Below, piece after piece: positions 38,151 to 48,980 of a DNA stretch of 64,000 nucleotides. Made by a program: the position numbers and the translations under genes. The number at the start of each line of letters is the position of its first letter. Positions within the stretch are counted from its first letter, which is position 1. Source of the DNA: Chionis minor. Taxonomy: Eukaryota; Chordata; Aves; Charadriiformes; Chionididae. The notes under the pieces were generated by a model. The model was given only the letters and a program-made list of their open reading frames with translations. It did not search any database and was not told where the DNA came from. The stretch spans positions 62,001 to 126,000 of the forward strand of contig VZSF01010133.1 of assembly GCA_013398295.1 (NCBI GenBank), in the 5' to 3' direction.

Positions 38151-39559
38151 ACGGGGGGGAAAGTGGTTCTTACTAAATAAGAAGTAAAAGAGTGAGATCA
38201 CACTTATTGCTGATACCACACACCACACCACAGCTAAGTATAGTAGGGGTTTCCCTATTCCTTTCACCAGCGTAACTAACAGTGCGTAGCAGTGGTGAAG
38301 TAGATGCTGGTATCTGGCAGTTACAGTACGGGCAAGGAGTTCCAAATTGGACAGTCATAAGGAAAATCTTTCCAAGGACATAAGGAAAATCATCAAGTCA
38401 CTGCTGTAACTTTTCAGCAGTGTAATTCAGGTCCTGGATCGATGATCCTCAACTAGCAACAGAGCACAGGAAACAGGAAGCACAGGGAAAACTTGCACCG
38501 AGGCTCCTGCAGCAAAATCAGTGGCCTTGTGTGTACAGTGAACTGTACATCCAAGACTACATCCATGTGTACATACCAGGATTGCTGCTGCAAGGCTTAA
38601 GAGGCACAAGGGATGTATTTTCAGGACTAGAGTTTGATGTATGATCAGCAGTTTAACCAGCATGACGGAAGCTGACCATTAAGGGTGAGAGATCTTCTAA
38701 CTTGTTTTCTGAATTTGACGTGAGGGACATTCTTGGTTTACAGAAGTGATGTTTTCCAGTGAAGAAAAAATGTATTTGAATGCTAGCCAAAGGAGAAGGT
38801 AGAGCATAATGATCGGAAACAGGCAGCAAGAACAAACAGGCATATGAAACATGGATGAAGATATTTTTGCGGGTTTTTTTGGGCAGCCCTTTCTCAGTCA
38901 CGCTTATGGATTCATTCTCATTTGCAGTTTGGGAGCTCCGAGAACTTCAGTGTGGACAGGACTAAGCATTCCCCGGGCACCTTGTGGCTGCAGCTCTGCA
39001 AAGAGATCTTAGGTGCAGGAGCTCAGGTAATTGTGGTTGGAGTATGGAAGTTCTCATCAATTTCAGGAGGGTCTTGTTTAATTCCTATCAGGCAACACCC
39101 TTTACTGTAAAGCGTTACAGAAAGAATAACAAAGTCCAACCTAAAATCCAGTCTGATAATCATGCTGCGCTACGAACACAGCGCGCACTTCCTGCTAGTG
39201 GGAGCAAACAGCCTCGCCCAAGCCAAGTCATGCTCAAGACCAAGGTGCGCTGCAGACACTAGAATAAAGCCAAAACCAGCCATTTTGTGTGGCAGCAGCA
39301 GGCCAAAACCATGCATGTAGACTCTGGAGATTCCCCGCACAGAGAAACGTGTAACACGGATCCAGCTCTGCCATACAGCAGAAAATCAGGTAGCCTGAAG
39401 GGAGCCTGGGCAGCAAACAGCAAAATGGACACAGGGAGAGCACTGATTTTACAGCTAATGTGGCAACAGAACTGAAACAGCAGATAACTGTCCGAGTTAC
39501 TAGCGAGCAGGCCAGTGCCTCAGTTCTTTGTTTTTACAAACAAACAGGAAATTAAATCC
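38151..39559. other. Non-coding flank left of the CpG island
   Basis: No repeat family was recognised. A 13-base direct repeat (cataaggaaaatc) occurs at 38356 and 38379. From about 38,800 to 39,550 the + strand has more A than T and more C than G by eye, the reverse of the trend to the right of the CpG island. Weak divergent transcription from the island would fit, but this was not tested. Confidence 0.45.
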
Positions 39560-39933
39560 CCAAGCAAACAAAAATGTCCGTGAGCAGGCCGGGAAGAAAG
39601 GCGGCGGAGTGGTGGCACGAATGCCGCGTAAAAGCAGCCGCAGCCCCGTATGGAGTTGAGCAGGAGGGCAGGCGGGGAGCAAAAAACCCCAGTCCCGCAG
39701 CAGGGCAGCACCGCTCGCGGGGCGGCCGCCGGGCACGGGTGGGTTGGAGTGGCCCCCATCCACGCACCACCACACCACCGCCGAGAGGGTCTTCAGGCCA
39801 CCCTGGCCAGGCGCTGACCCTGCTCTCCCTCTCCTGCCACGGGCCCTGAGGCCAGCGGGACCGCTGCGGGGAGCAGGCAGGGGCACAGACAGGCCCACTG
39901 CTGCCCTGCCTGCCCACGGAAAGGCAGGGGACA

Positions 39934-39949
39934 CAGGTGGGCCCACCTG
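39934..39949. promoter_or_regulatory. Perfect palindrome of two E-boxes
   Basis: The 16 bases CAGGTGGGCCCACCTG read the same on both strands and contain CAGGTG and CACCTG, the E-box form bound by E-proteins and by ZEB and SNAIL repressors. It lies inside the CpG island about 340 bases upstream of the candidate start codon. Binding is not shown by sequence alone. Confidence 0.45.
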
Positions 39950-40291
39950 GCAGTGGTTTCTGAGGTGGTGTGTGCACGGGTGGGGGCACGAGTGGACCCT
40001 GCAAGCCAGGGCTGCGTGACCAGGTGGGGGGGTGCTCGCCGACCGGCAGGGACCCCACGGCTGGGGTTTGTGTGTGGGGACAGGGGTGGGAGCGACCCCC
40101 CCCACCAGCACCGCGGGGTGGTTCTATGTGGGGGTACCTTGCGCCGGGGGTGCGCCCGTGAGGAATGGGGGCATCAGCCGGCCCACCACACCGGGGGTGC
40201 CCGCGTGTGCGAGGGCTGGGGACACGGGCACGCCTCACCCCACGGCGGCGGGGCCGGGACGACGGCCCGCGGCCGGGGCAGGAGCGGCGCC

Positions 40292-40402
40292 ATGGCGGCC
40301 CCGCGCGCCCAACGGCCGCTCCCCGGCCCAGCGGCTCCCGCCCGGCGAGCCCTTCCCCGCCCCCCTCCCCAACCCCGGGCACCGGGGTCTACCCGGGCCA
40401 CG
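40292..40402 (+). CDS. Candidate start of a first coding exon, cut by the assembly gap
   Basis: An ATG with G at -3 and G at +4 (context GGCGCCATGG) opens a 37-codon frame beginning MAAPRAQRPLPGPAAPARRA that stays open into the N gap. The peptide is rich in proline, alanine and arginine, which is typical both of vertebrate first exons and of any open frame in CpG-island DNA. No domain, signal peptide or membrane segment is visible. The frame after the gap cannot be joined because the length of N need not equal the true missing length. The same CATG is also an ATG on the minus strand in an even better context (GCCGCCATGG), opening a 39-codon frame that ends near 40174. The start could lie on either strand, or the exon could be untranslated. 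Confidence 0.25.
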
Positions 40403-40898
40403 NNNNNNNNNNNNNNNNNNNNNNNNNNNNNNNNNNNNNNNNNNNNNNNNNNNNNNNNNNNNNNNNNNNNNNNNNNNNNNNNNNNNNNNNNNNNNNNNNN
40501 NNNNNNNNNNNNNNNNNNNNNNNNNNNNNNNNNNNNNNNNNNNNNNNNNNNNNNNNNNNNNNNNNNNNNNNNNNNNNNNNNNNNNNNNNNNNNNNNNNNN
40601 NNNNNNNNNNNNNNNNNNNNNNNNNNNNNNNNNNNNNNNNNNNNNNNNNNNNNNNNNNNNNNNNNNNNNNNNNNNNNNNNNNNNNNNNNNNNNNNNNNNN
40701 NNNNNNNNNNNNNNNNNNNNNNNNNNNNNNNNNNNNNNNNNNNNNNNNNNNNNNNNNNNNNNNNNNNNNNNNNNNNNNNNNNNNNNNNNNNNNNNNNNNN
40801 NNNNNNNNNNNNNNNNNNNNNNNNNNNNNNNNNNNNNNNNNNNNNNNNNNNNNNNNNNNNNNNNNNNNNNNNNNNNNNNNNNNNNNNNNNNNNNNNNN
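40403..40898. other. Assembly gap of 496 N
   Basis: All bases are N. The gap sits in the most GC-rich part of the CpG island, a typical place for sequencing dropout in birds. Frames that appear to run through it are artefacts of translating N. Confidence 0.99.
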
Positions 40899-41118
40899 GC
40901 CCTCAGGGCTCGGCAGCCACCCCCCGCCGCTCCCAGTGTGTCCCCCGAAACTTTGGGGGCCCCCCCCCACAGAGTAGAGACGGGGCGCAGGGGCGCAGCC
41001 TGGCGCGGTTCCCCCCCACCCGGGGGAGAGGGGCTTCCGCCGGCGGGCGGGGAAGGGGGGAGGTCCGCGGCCTCCCTGAGGCGAGGGCGGCGAAATGTCA
41101 CCTGGGCAGAGCGTGGAA

Positions 41119-41124
41119 GTGAGC
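41119..41124 (+). other. Weak splice donor candidate (GAA|GTGAGC)
   Basis: A GTGAGC hexamer follows 'gcgtggaa' at the right side of the CpG island. The intronic part is a fair donor but the exon end GAA is not optimal. It is listed because it is an alternative to the stronger donor at 41583. Confidence 0.2.
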
Positions 41125-41447
41125 CGGTGCGGGGCCGAGGGGGGCTGGATCCTTCCCGTGGCTGTTCCGGGAGGGGGGGCCGGCAGCGGGAGGCGGGATC
41201 TCCGGGCATACGGGTGTCCTGGGGGGGAAGCGGTCCTTCTCCCGCGCCCCCCCTCCCCTCCCGGGGGTTTGCCCTGAAGTTCTGGTGCCGAGAGATGAGG
41301 AATGGTCGTGCTCGGCGATGTTTTGCGCCGTGCTCGCCTTAATTGTGTAGCTGTCGTGAGCTGAAACGTGTGGCATTGTTCCTTACCGGTGTCAGTGCCA
41401 GGCAGGCGGCGTGCAGAAAGGAACACTGTAGCAAGAACTACAGAAAA

Positions 41448-41502
41448 GGGTGGGGGGTGGGTTTGGGGTTTTTTTGCCCCTTCCTTTTGCCCCCCCCCCC
41501 CC
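41448..41502 (+). repeat. G-quadruplex-type G tract, T7, then C13 run
   Basis: At 41448-41468 four G tracts (GGG, GGGGGG, GGG, GGGG) are separated by loops of one to three T, a textbook intramolecular quadruplex pattern on the + strand. It is followed by seven T, a C/T-rich spacer and thirteen C at 41490-41502. The tracts could also pair with each other. The position is just downstream of the CpG island and about 80 bases upstream of the strong splice donor. Confidence 0.8.
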
Positions 41503-41582
41503 GCCTTGGACTTGTAGCGTTATTGCTAACAGTGTTACTGAAGGAGCAGCAAGTTTAACTAGAGAACGAGAAGACTGTCCAG

Positions 41583-41588
41583 GTAAGA
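41583..41588 (+). other. Strong consensus splice donor (CAG|GTAAGA)
   Basis: The sequence 'gactgtccag' followed by GTAAGA matches the vertebrate 5' splice-site consensus at every core position. It lies about 250 bases right of the CpG island on the strand that the base skew suggests is transcribed. It may end a 5' untranslated first exon. One frame (…SVTEGAASLTREREDCP) is open for about 21 codons up to the donor but is not recognisable. No acceptor could be paired with it in this window. Confidence 0.4.
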
Positions 41589-44500
41589 TGGTTAACGTGT
41601 AGTATTTCAGCGGTTCCGTGTCAGCTCTGTGCAGTCAGGAGGGCTTTAGGTGCTGGTGAGCAAGCGAGCGTGTGCCCCACAAATTACTACGCGCAGTTCT
41701 TGATTCACACCACTTGACTGATGGCAGGTAGTCAGGAGGGAGCCTTTTCCAGATTTGGGGTGGAAGGAGTGAGTAACTAAACAGTGCCCCAACCCCACGC
41801 CGCAGCGCTCTTCTTTAAAACAAAACTCTGTTTGCTGACTTTGTGCTTGTACTTTTGACGTTGCTATGACTAATTCTTTTTTAAAAGTCTGCCAGAGCAC
41901 TTTCCTCGCGCTTTGGCTGTGGAATCTTTCATAGCCAGGTCTGCGGAGCAGATAGTTACAGTTGAAAAGTCAGCTTCATAAATCCGGGCTTGACCCGGTC
42001 TCTTTCCTGAGGCTACTTGCGGGCAGTGAGGCAATGGGGGCAGAGGGGTGTCTCTCTGCAAGCCAAGATCCTCCCGCGCAAAGGTGTTCACTGTGCTTTC
42101 TCTTGCAGCTGAGCCTACTCGTGTCATTTATCTTTACAATATAGGCATTCTGCCAGCTGGGGAAACAGTGAAGAATTGGAGAGAACACCTTTAGTGGTTT
42201 TGTTTAGAAACGGAATAAATTTTTTCAAGAGAATGGTTTAGTACGACAAGCAGAAAATCAGGACTTCCAGATACTCAAGGTCATGTGGCAAAAAGTAAAA
42301 ACTATTAAGGATAACGTGCAACAGGAAAGTTGCTTCCTTCTTAATTCCAGGTGGAATAATTAGAAGAACTTAAAACGTGCACGCACAGATGCCTGGCCTC
42401 TGCCTGTGATATGGTTTGTCTGGATGTACTGAGTTGCCTATTGGGGACTTTTTTTTTTTTTTAAATTGGAATGGTGCTATTAAAATTGAAAGTGCTTTTG
42501 TGTGCAGGGGAAAAAAAAAAAAGAACCAACCCTCAACTTTTCAGTCTTACTTGTGGTGTGTCTTGCGGCACGGTTGTCTTCTGATACCATTACTTGGTGG
42601 CTTCTGTGAGATATTTCAGATGTTAAGAGGTTAGGAAGGTGGTGTTCCTCGCACTCTGGAGGGGAAAAGTATGCTTCTGTGAACATGTGTTTTCTAGCAG
42701 CTCTTTAACAGAGAGACAGGCTGGGGCTTTTTGTTAACTAATGTGCTGCAAGTGTTGAGGAGTTCTTGTATAAGGGAGGTGGAGGGAAGGAGTTGAAGCA
42801 TAGAAGAGTTTGTCCCTTGTGTGTACTTAGTCTTGTTCAGATCTTTATGAAATAACCCAGCAAAAGGATGCAAATGGGTGAAGTATTTGGCTGTGACAAA
42901 TAAGAATGTTTTGTCATCCTTTCTCCTGGATCCAGTACAGTTATCGTCTGTTTGGTAAGGAGGTTGTGAATCCTGAGATTAAGGTTTGATCTAGTCTGTC
43001 TCTTTTATTCCTTCCTCTGTTGTGGTTAGATCCTGAGAAGAGAGGGCAGCATGAGGGCATTTTCCACTGCCATTGCCTCTTTTATGTGTGATTTCATTCT
43101 GCAGTCAGTCTGTCCAATAAACCTGCGAAATGCTTTGGAAACCAAAACATCCCTCCTGGGACAAGACATCCAAAAAACAAAACAGGTATCTGGTGGTTAC
43201 CAGGGCTCAGACTAAAGTAAACAGCAAGCCTAGCAGGTCCTGGGTTCTAACCCCCCACCTCCCCCCCACACTTTGAGATTCAAGGTAAGAATTTCAGTGT
43301 ATCTGAAAAAAGCTGTTTTTTGTTTAAGTGCTGTGGGGCTTGAGGAGAGTAGGCACTCAGTAGATCCTGGGGGAAAGCCATTGATGATGGGTTTCCCAGA
43401 GATGGCCTTTTTCTTACTACCATTTAGACCTGTGTGACACTTGCTGTCCGCTATGATAAAAGTCAATTCCAGCATGCCAGATCTCCAGGAGCCTTGTGTA
43501 TACATGAATAGAGTTGTTTCCTACAACTCTTATCTGAAATTCTTTATTGTTTCTTTTTTTTTCTTCTCCTCAGAAGCTACAACAATTAGTCATTTGAATC
43601 AAGGTTTAATTCAAGCTCTGCAATAGAAAGCTTTTGGTAATTAGTGTAAGTTATTGTGATCATGAACTTGGAGGAAAAGTACGCTTTAATCTTCCCCTGC
43701 ATTTGCAGTTAAAGTGAAAGCATTAGAAAATGGGAGAGCCTCAAGGTTTAGGGCAGGGAGATGATGCAAGGATGACTGCCCACGGAGTGTTCAAGGTGTG
43801 TTGAGTGGAATCCGCTTCCTGTTCTCGTGCTGGTGCCTGCTCACCTGCCGGTGAGCCCAGCGCTGGTGCTGGTGGCCTTTGCCTGCCTGCTGTTGGAAGA
43901 AGCCAGGCACAGATCCTCCCTGGTAGTCGCAGAAGGAGCTGACAGCTAGGCCTGCCTATCTCTGTTGTAGTTTTAGAGTTGGTTAAAAAGGCTCCCAAAG
44001 GGGAAATACCAACAAGCCTGTCCTGGTCTTAGCAGCTGCAGGCTGCAAAGGCAGTAGAAGCACGTAGTGCGCGTTGGAACTGGGTTGGAGAGCACTGAAG
44101 GGCAGGTGGTGTTGCTGAGGAGGAAGCGCTTTCTGTGTGGTTTTGCCATGCTGATGTATTTTCTTATCGTGTAGGCTGTGGGAAGATGTGGGAATCAAAG
44201 GGCAAATGGTGTAGTGAGTGTTTTTTCCTTTACATCCTGTGTTCTTTTGGGTTGGCAAATGATAGTTTGGTCACCTTTTCTCGCTCTTGTGTCTTTGTAG
44301 GTTCCTGTCCAGAGCTTCTTTTTAGGGAGTCCGGGTGCTTTTTTTGAAATTCTTCGACCTTGTTCTCCAGATTTCTCAACGGCTACGTTTCAGCATAGCA
44401 ACAGCTTGCTCTCTTTAGGTAGTCTCTGTTGGTTTTGGCTCTAATCCCTGAACTGAGGTATAAACCTGCCTGAACAAGATTTGAAGTAAGCAGTAGGGGT

Positions 44501-46189
44501 CATTTAAAAATGCAGCCACATGCTTGATTAGAGGGGAATGTACTCAAGAAATAATATGTATATCTCCATCCGTCTAGCTATATAAACAAACGTTCAGGGA
44601 TGTTTGAGATTTTAGCTTTCACATCTAGTAATTTTATGGGTTGATATGTTTTTGTGTGGTTGGTTTTTGTTGTTGGCTGTGTTTTTTTCCCCAGTCGCCC
44701 TAATCCTTGTCAAACACTCACCTGCAAAACAGACCTGTGTATTTATTTAGTAGGGAAATGGTTACATATTTCAATAAGATACTTTTAAGAAGTGAACATT
44801 TCAGTTCTCTGTTTTTAAATGCCTTTCATTGGTATATATATTTTTTTTGTGTGTGTGGAGTTCTATGTTTTAGAAGGAAGGGAAATAGACATATTATCTG
44901 AAAATATGAGTTCTTTCTGATTATGTATAGAAATCAATCACTTGAAAGTTAAGTTGGAAAGAACTTGAGGAAAACCTTACTAACGTGAGGTGAGTTGAAG
45001 TAGGGGTTATGTCGGTGTCTATCAAGGTCTCTAGTGGTTTCAAAAGAAATATATTAGGTGGAGCATAAAGTAAAGATCTGTATCATAATGCAAAGAAAAA
45101 TATCTTTTTAATACTTTGCTTTTGACTTTTATTGGAGATGTTGCAGTTACTCCCCAGGCCCCTGCTAGACAGCCTGCTTTCTTAGAAGATCTGCAGTAGT
45201 AAGTGATAAAATTGTTTTCTAGACACCTGTGAGGTGGAATTGTCTAGGAATACCAATGTTTCAGTTTCTGTCCAAGAATAATAACCAGTTTGCTGCATGA
45301 CCTTAGTTCCTAACTTGAACAAGGTACCCCAAAACTGTATCAAACAAGATAAAGAGAGACTGTAACATAAGTGGTTTTTGTCTGGGTTGTATTTCCTGCC
45401 CTAAGGAAGGAATGAGCTTGTATCAATGAGGTACTAAATTTTCCAATCGTCCATTTTTTTGTCAGTTTATTCTTCAGAAAACCTCAAATTGTAGCTTTCT
45501 TCCAAGGCTTGAATACCTGCTGAGATGGGTTTTAAAAGTAATAAGATAAACTTGTAATACACCTTATGCATTAGGTTTTGCAAGGGGCAAAGATGTAAAA
45601 TCAGTTTCAGACCAAACTGCTTTTGGGATAGGGTGATCTGAAGAACAGCTCCTCAGATGCCAATAGCCTTGAATAATGTCCTTCCAGATCATCAGCATGT
45701 CTGAAATAAGAAGCAAGACAGAAGTTATGGAACTTTAAAAAGTTTCTGAGTTTCATACCAGAAACTGTCTTATTCATTTACATGTGAGCTTTCATAATTG
45801 TAAAGCATAGCTTATTTTTTCTAACTGGAGTCTGAGACAGAAAAATGGATGGTCTGTCTTTCTCTGGAGTTGGAGGAAGTTTCAAAGCTGGGCTTCCACT
45901 GGAAACCATTATGAACTTTAACTGTGCCATTCTGACTAAGTTTAAAGTGAGCTAGACAGAAGGTAGAGCCAGTGTTGCTAAATGCCTTTGTTGAGTCTTG
46001 TAAAGTCATAAAGTAGTATGGTAACGCTGGTAGATTTGAGTTGATGTAATTGCCATGGGGACTGCCTCAAACTTGTGGTAGAGCGTTGCCGTCAGTGCTC
46101 CTTTTCATTACACTAGATGAGGCAAGTTGCAGGGAGTCTTATGTGACAGGGTCTGAAGAAGCAGCCTGGAGAACAGTATCTCTTGTATG
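41589..46189 (+). other. Probable intron, no exon recognised
   Basis: The DNA is AT-rich with T and G runs on the + strand, including T14 at 42449-42462 and A12 at 42511-42522. A donor-like AAG|GTAAGA occurs at 43285, but the exon space before it has no good acceptor. Frames are short and unrecognised. Confidence 0.45.
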
Positions 46190-46460
46190 CAGCTATGGCA
46201 AAATAGTGCTGCAGAAATACGCAGAATTGCTGAAGCAAGCTGAAAGTATTTGTCTAGTGATAATCTCCATGGCCAGATGGAATTTGCATGGATGCTCTAA
46301 AGGATCTGAACCGTTAGCTGAGCTATGGGAAGAATAGGTAAATAAGACACCCAGTCCTGGACAGGTTTTCCTTTAAAAAAGGATCTGAGGATGTTTTTTG
46401 GAATTAATTGACTTCTGAACTTCGGGAATGAGAACTAATTAAAGACTGGAGCTCCTAGGC
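46190..46460 (+). mobile_element. Ancient CR1-group (L3-like) ORF2 fragment
   Basis: The text 'ccagatggaatttgcatgga', 'tgctctaaaggatctgaac', 'agtcctggacaggttttcct' and 'ttaaaaaaggatctgaggat' follows the part of L3-like ORF2 upstream of the reverse-transcriptase core. There 'ccagatggaattcatcc', 'gttctaaaggaactcag' and 'tttttaaaaaaggctccagagg' occur in that order. Spacing is shortened and the frame is broken. The left limit is uncertain; similarity might begin near 46085. Confidence 0.5.
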
Positions 46461-46665
46461 AAGCTGTCACAGCTGCTGATAGGCAGGGCTGCCAGCAACG
46501 CCTGTAGTGTCTGCTTGATACTTTTTGTTATGAGGGCCATCTCTTTAAATTGTTTATTATTCTGCAAGACTTGAGGCATTCATGCTGAAATTTTCTGGGC
46601 TGCAATTCTACCACAGGTTGATATTTTCTTCTAGGAAATCTGTGCTGCTTCCCCCCACCCCCCCG

Positions 46666-46666
46666 N
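46666..46666. other. Single undetermined base
   Basis: One N sits at the end of a C-rich run in which C6 and C7 are separated by an A. It is probably an unresolved homopolymer or heterozygous site. Confidence 0.95.
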
Positions 46667-47412
46667 CAGTATTTCCAACTGTATACTTGGGCAGGGAGCA
46701 AGGAGAATGAGCATTTTTTTTCTTTTTAATTCTCACATGTTCTGGCCAGTTCTCCCTCCTCACTCTTGAACAAATAATAATCTCAGCTGCTAAGCTGAGA
46801 AGTTCTAGCACCTCTGTGCTTTAGAGCAAGAGATGGAAATTTGGCTGGAGAGTTAACTTTGCATCAAGAATGTGCCTTTTGCTGTTCTTCTGAAAAATGT
46901 CCAAATTTGGCCACATTATAGGACTTGGAAAAGCATCAGTTTGTAAATGCTTGGTAGGGAATTAGTATCGGGTCCCTAGAGAAAGCATTCTGTCATTGCT
47001 TTTAAGGTGTCAAAGGATTACAACTGGAATTGGGGGTGGAGAAATGGAAGCTTCCTTTTTATTCCAGTTTCAAACTTCCTTAAACATGTTGTGAAGTTGC
47101 TTTGTTTTTGTTTTTTGCTTCCTTTTTTTTCTCCCCCTTCTGCAAAATTGACCAATGTTGGAGCAATGCGCTGGTCTCTGTCGATCACTGATCATATCTG
47201 CTGTGAGAGTCTGCTGCTTGTAGCACACAAAGTGTATAGATATCATCTTTCTTATATGTGGCTTTTAAAAAAAATCAATATAAACTTTATGTGTGGTTTT
47301 TAACTTTTGTTCTCTGGCTTCAGTTCTTCTCTCAGGCTTTTTCCCAGGTGTCCCTCAGTGTCCTTTACTTCATGCTGACTGTAAAACAGCTCCTGCTTCT
47401 ATAGTTGCTCTC

Positions 47413-47429
47413 AAAAAAAAAAAAAAAAA
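47413..47429 (+). repeat. A17 homopolymer
   Basis: Seventeen A residues occur without a recognisable retrotransposed sequence to the left. No feature is implied. Confidence 0.9.
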
Positions 47430-48962
47430 GTAAAGAACTTATGCCACTCTTTGTTTAACAGGCTTGATTAGTCTGGACTTGCCTTTCTGCCGACTTTCTT
47501 AAAGATGTGGTTTAGCTATGCTGCTTAGTGCTTGCTTCATGACTGCAATTTGCATGCTTTCATGCTTTTTGAGTCACTCTTTTCTTGCCGTATCAGTAGC
47601 TATTAAAAAGAGTTTGGTGGAACCATTACTTCGGGTCATGTTGGTTAGCAAGAGTCCAGTTCTGACAAAAGCTAGCTCTGCTTAGGTTTGCCAGTCTTAA
47701 AAAGAATAATTGCCAATGTAAAGGACTTTGTTTCTGTGCATGTTACACTGTTAGCTCCAACTGCAGAGGTTTAGCGTCGTGTTTCAGTCCGTCTTTGATG
47801 CAGTGTGGCTGTGGGGAATCTTTGAGCGGGCTGTAACAGCATTGTTCTCCTACTCGCATTAAAATGATTGTTGCAAGAGAGGCATCCAGGGGGACCTCTG
47901 CCAGCTTCTTATTGATGTGTTCAGTTTCATCTATTGACACACTAGCCTTCATTATTACACTGTGAATCCTGTGGCAGTGGAATTTGCTATTAAATCTGCC
48001 CTGCAAAAGAGAGTTGGCAGGAGCTGCTTTAAAAGCAGTGTGACCCCTGTGTTTGCAAAGAATAGCTTCTAAATACGAAACAGATGCTGAACTAAAAGAG
48101 GACGCTTCCTAAATTTTCAGAGTAGCAAACATAATAATTTTGAGAAAAATTCAGAATTCACATAACTTGTGAATAATCATTTAATTTTCAATACCCTTTT
48201 TCCAGAAATGTATGTCTCATTGGTATATATATTAATTTGTGTTTGAATACAGCAAGTAATACTGTGGTGAAAATAGGCAATTATTTGTTAATGGAAACTG
48301 TTAGAATAAGCAGTGAGGTGTTAGTCTTTCAGTCTGTACTCTAATCCTCTTCCAAGTTCTAGAGGGTGGGAGAAGTGATGCATCTTCCTTTGCCTTGTGC
48401 CATAAACTATTTTGTGCTTTCAGAGCATTACCCATAATATTTAGCCAGATGTTACAATGACCACCATCTCCCAAAAGAAGTGTTATGTTCTTTAGAAGTC
48501 CAATGACACACTGTGTATTGGGAGGTGGTGTCAGTGGATGGAATTTATGTCTACGTAAAGAACCTTTATGTTATACGTAGAGTGTGCTTACTCATATTCA
48601 GTTCATAGGGAGGTTTAAATTAATGTGGAGTAATAAGTCTATTGCATCAACCTTGTTTGCCTTTGATCTCAGGTTTTGGTTCTAGACAAGGCATGCTGTA
48701 CCTTTTGGCTTAGAGGACTTAAGTGCTTGGAGCAGGCTTCATCAGTGAGAAAATAAGGAGTATGAGAGCTTATTGGAGGTAAAATCACTCTGTGATTGTC
48801 TGAAGGTGGGAGGTAGCAAGGTAAGCCTGGGTCTTTCGTATATGTCACAAAGCAGGGCTGAGTGGACACTAAAGCGATTGACTAAGCCCTGGTTGCTGGC
48901 ATCTGTATTGATAGGCACCTGTCAATAGTCCCAAAGCTGCTGACATCCCTAGGTTTGTGGGA

Positions 48963-48980
48963 TTTTTTTTTTTTTTTTTT
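48963..48980 (+). repeat. T18 homopolymer
   Basis: Eighteen T residues are followed by 'aagttaag'. No adjoining SINE or LINE end was recognised. Confidence 0.9.

Larger units (their letters stand above)
39560..41330. promoter_or_regulatory. CpG island, probable promoter and first exon region
   Basis: The sequence changes abruptly near 39,560 from AT-rich to very GC-rich DNA dense in CpG, and returns to AT-rich DNA after about 41,330. GC-box cores (GGGGCGG or GGGCGGGG) are visible at about 39,718 and 41,045. A perfect palindrome of two E-boxes lies at 39934-39949. No TATA box is evident, as is usual for CpG-island promoters. The region is broken by 496 N at 40403-40898. CpG islands of this size in birds mostly mark the 5' end of a gene. 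The direction is judged to be mainly rightward from the base skew of the DNA downstream, but a divergent promoter is possible. Confidence 0.8.

Noticed and set aside
39953..41342. Very long frames (up to 436 codons) across the CpG island on both strands
   Set aside because: They include about 165 codons of translated N. The true length and content of the gap are unknown, so continuity of the frame means nothing.
43230..43290. AAG|GTAAGA donor after a C-rich tract
   Set aside because: The only acceptor-like AG just upstream would leave an exon of a few bases, and there is no supporting frame.
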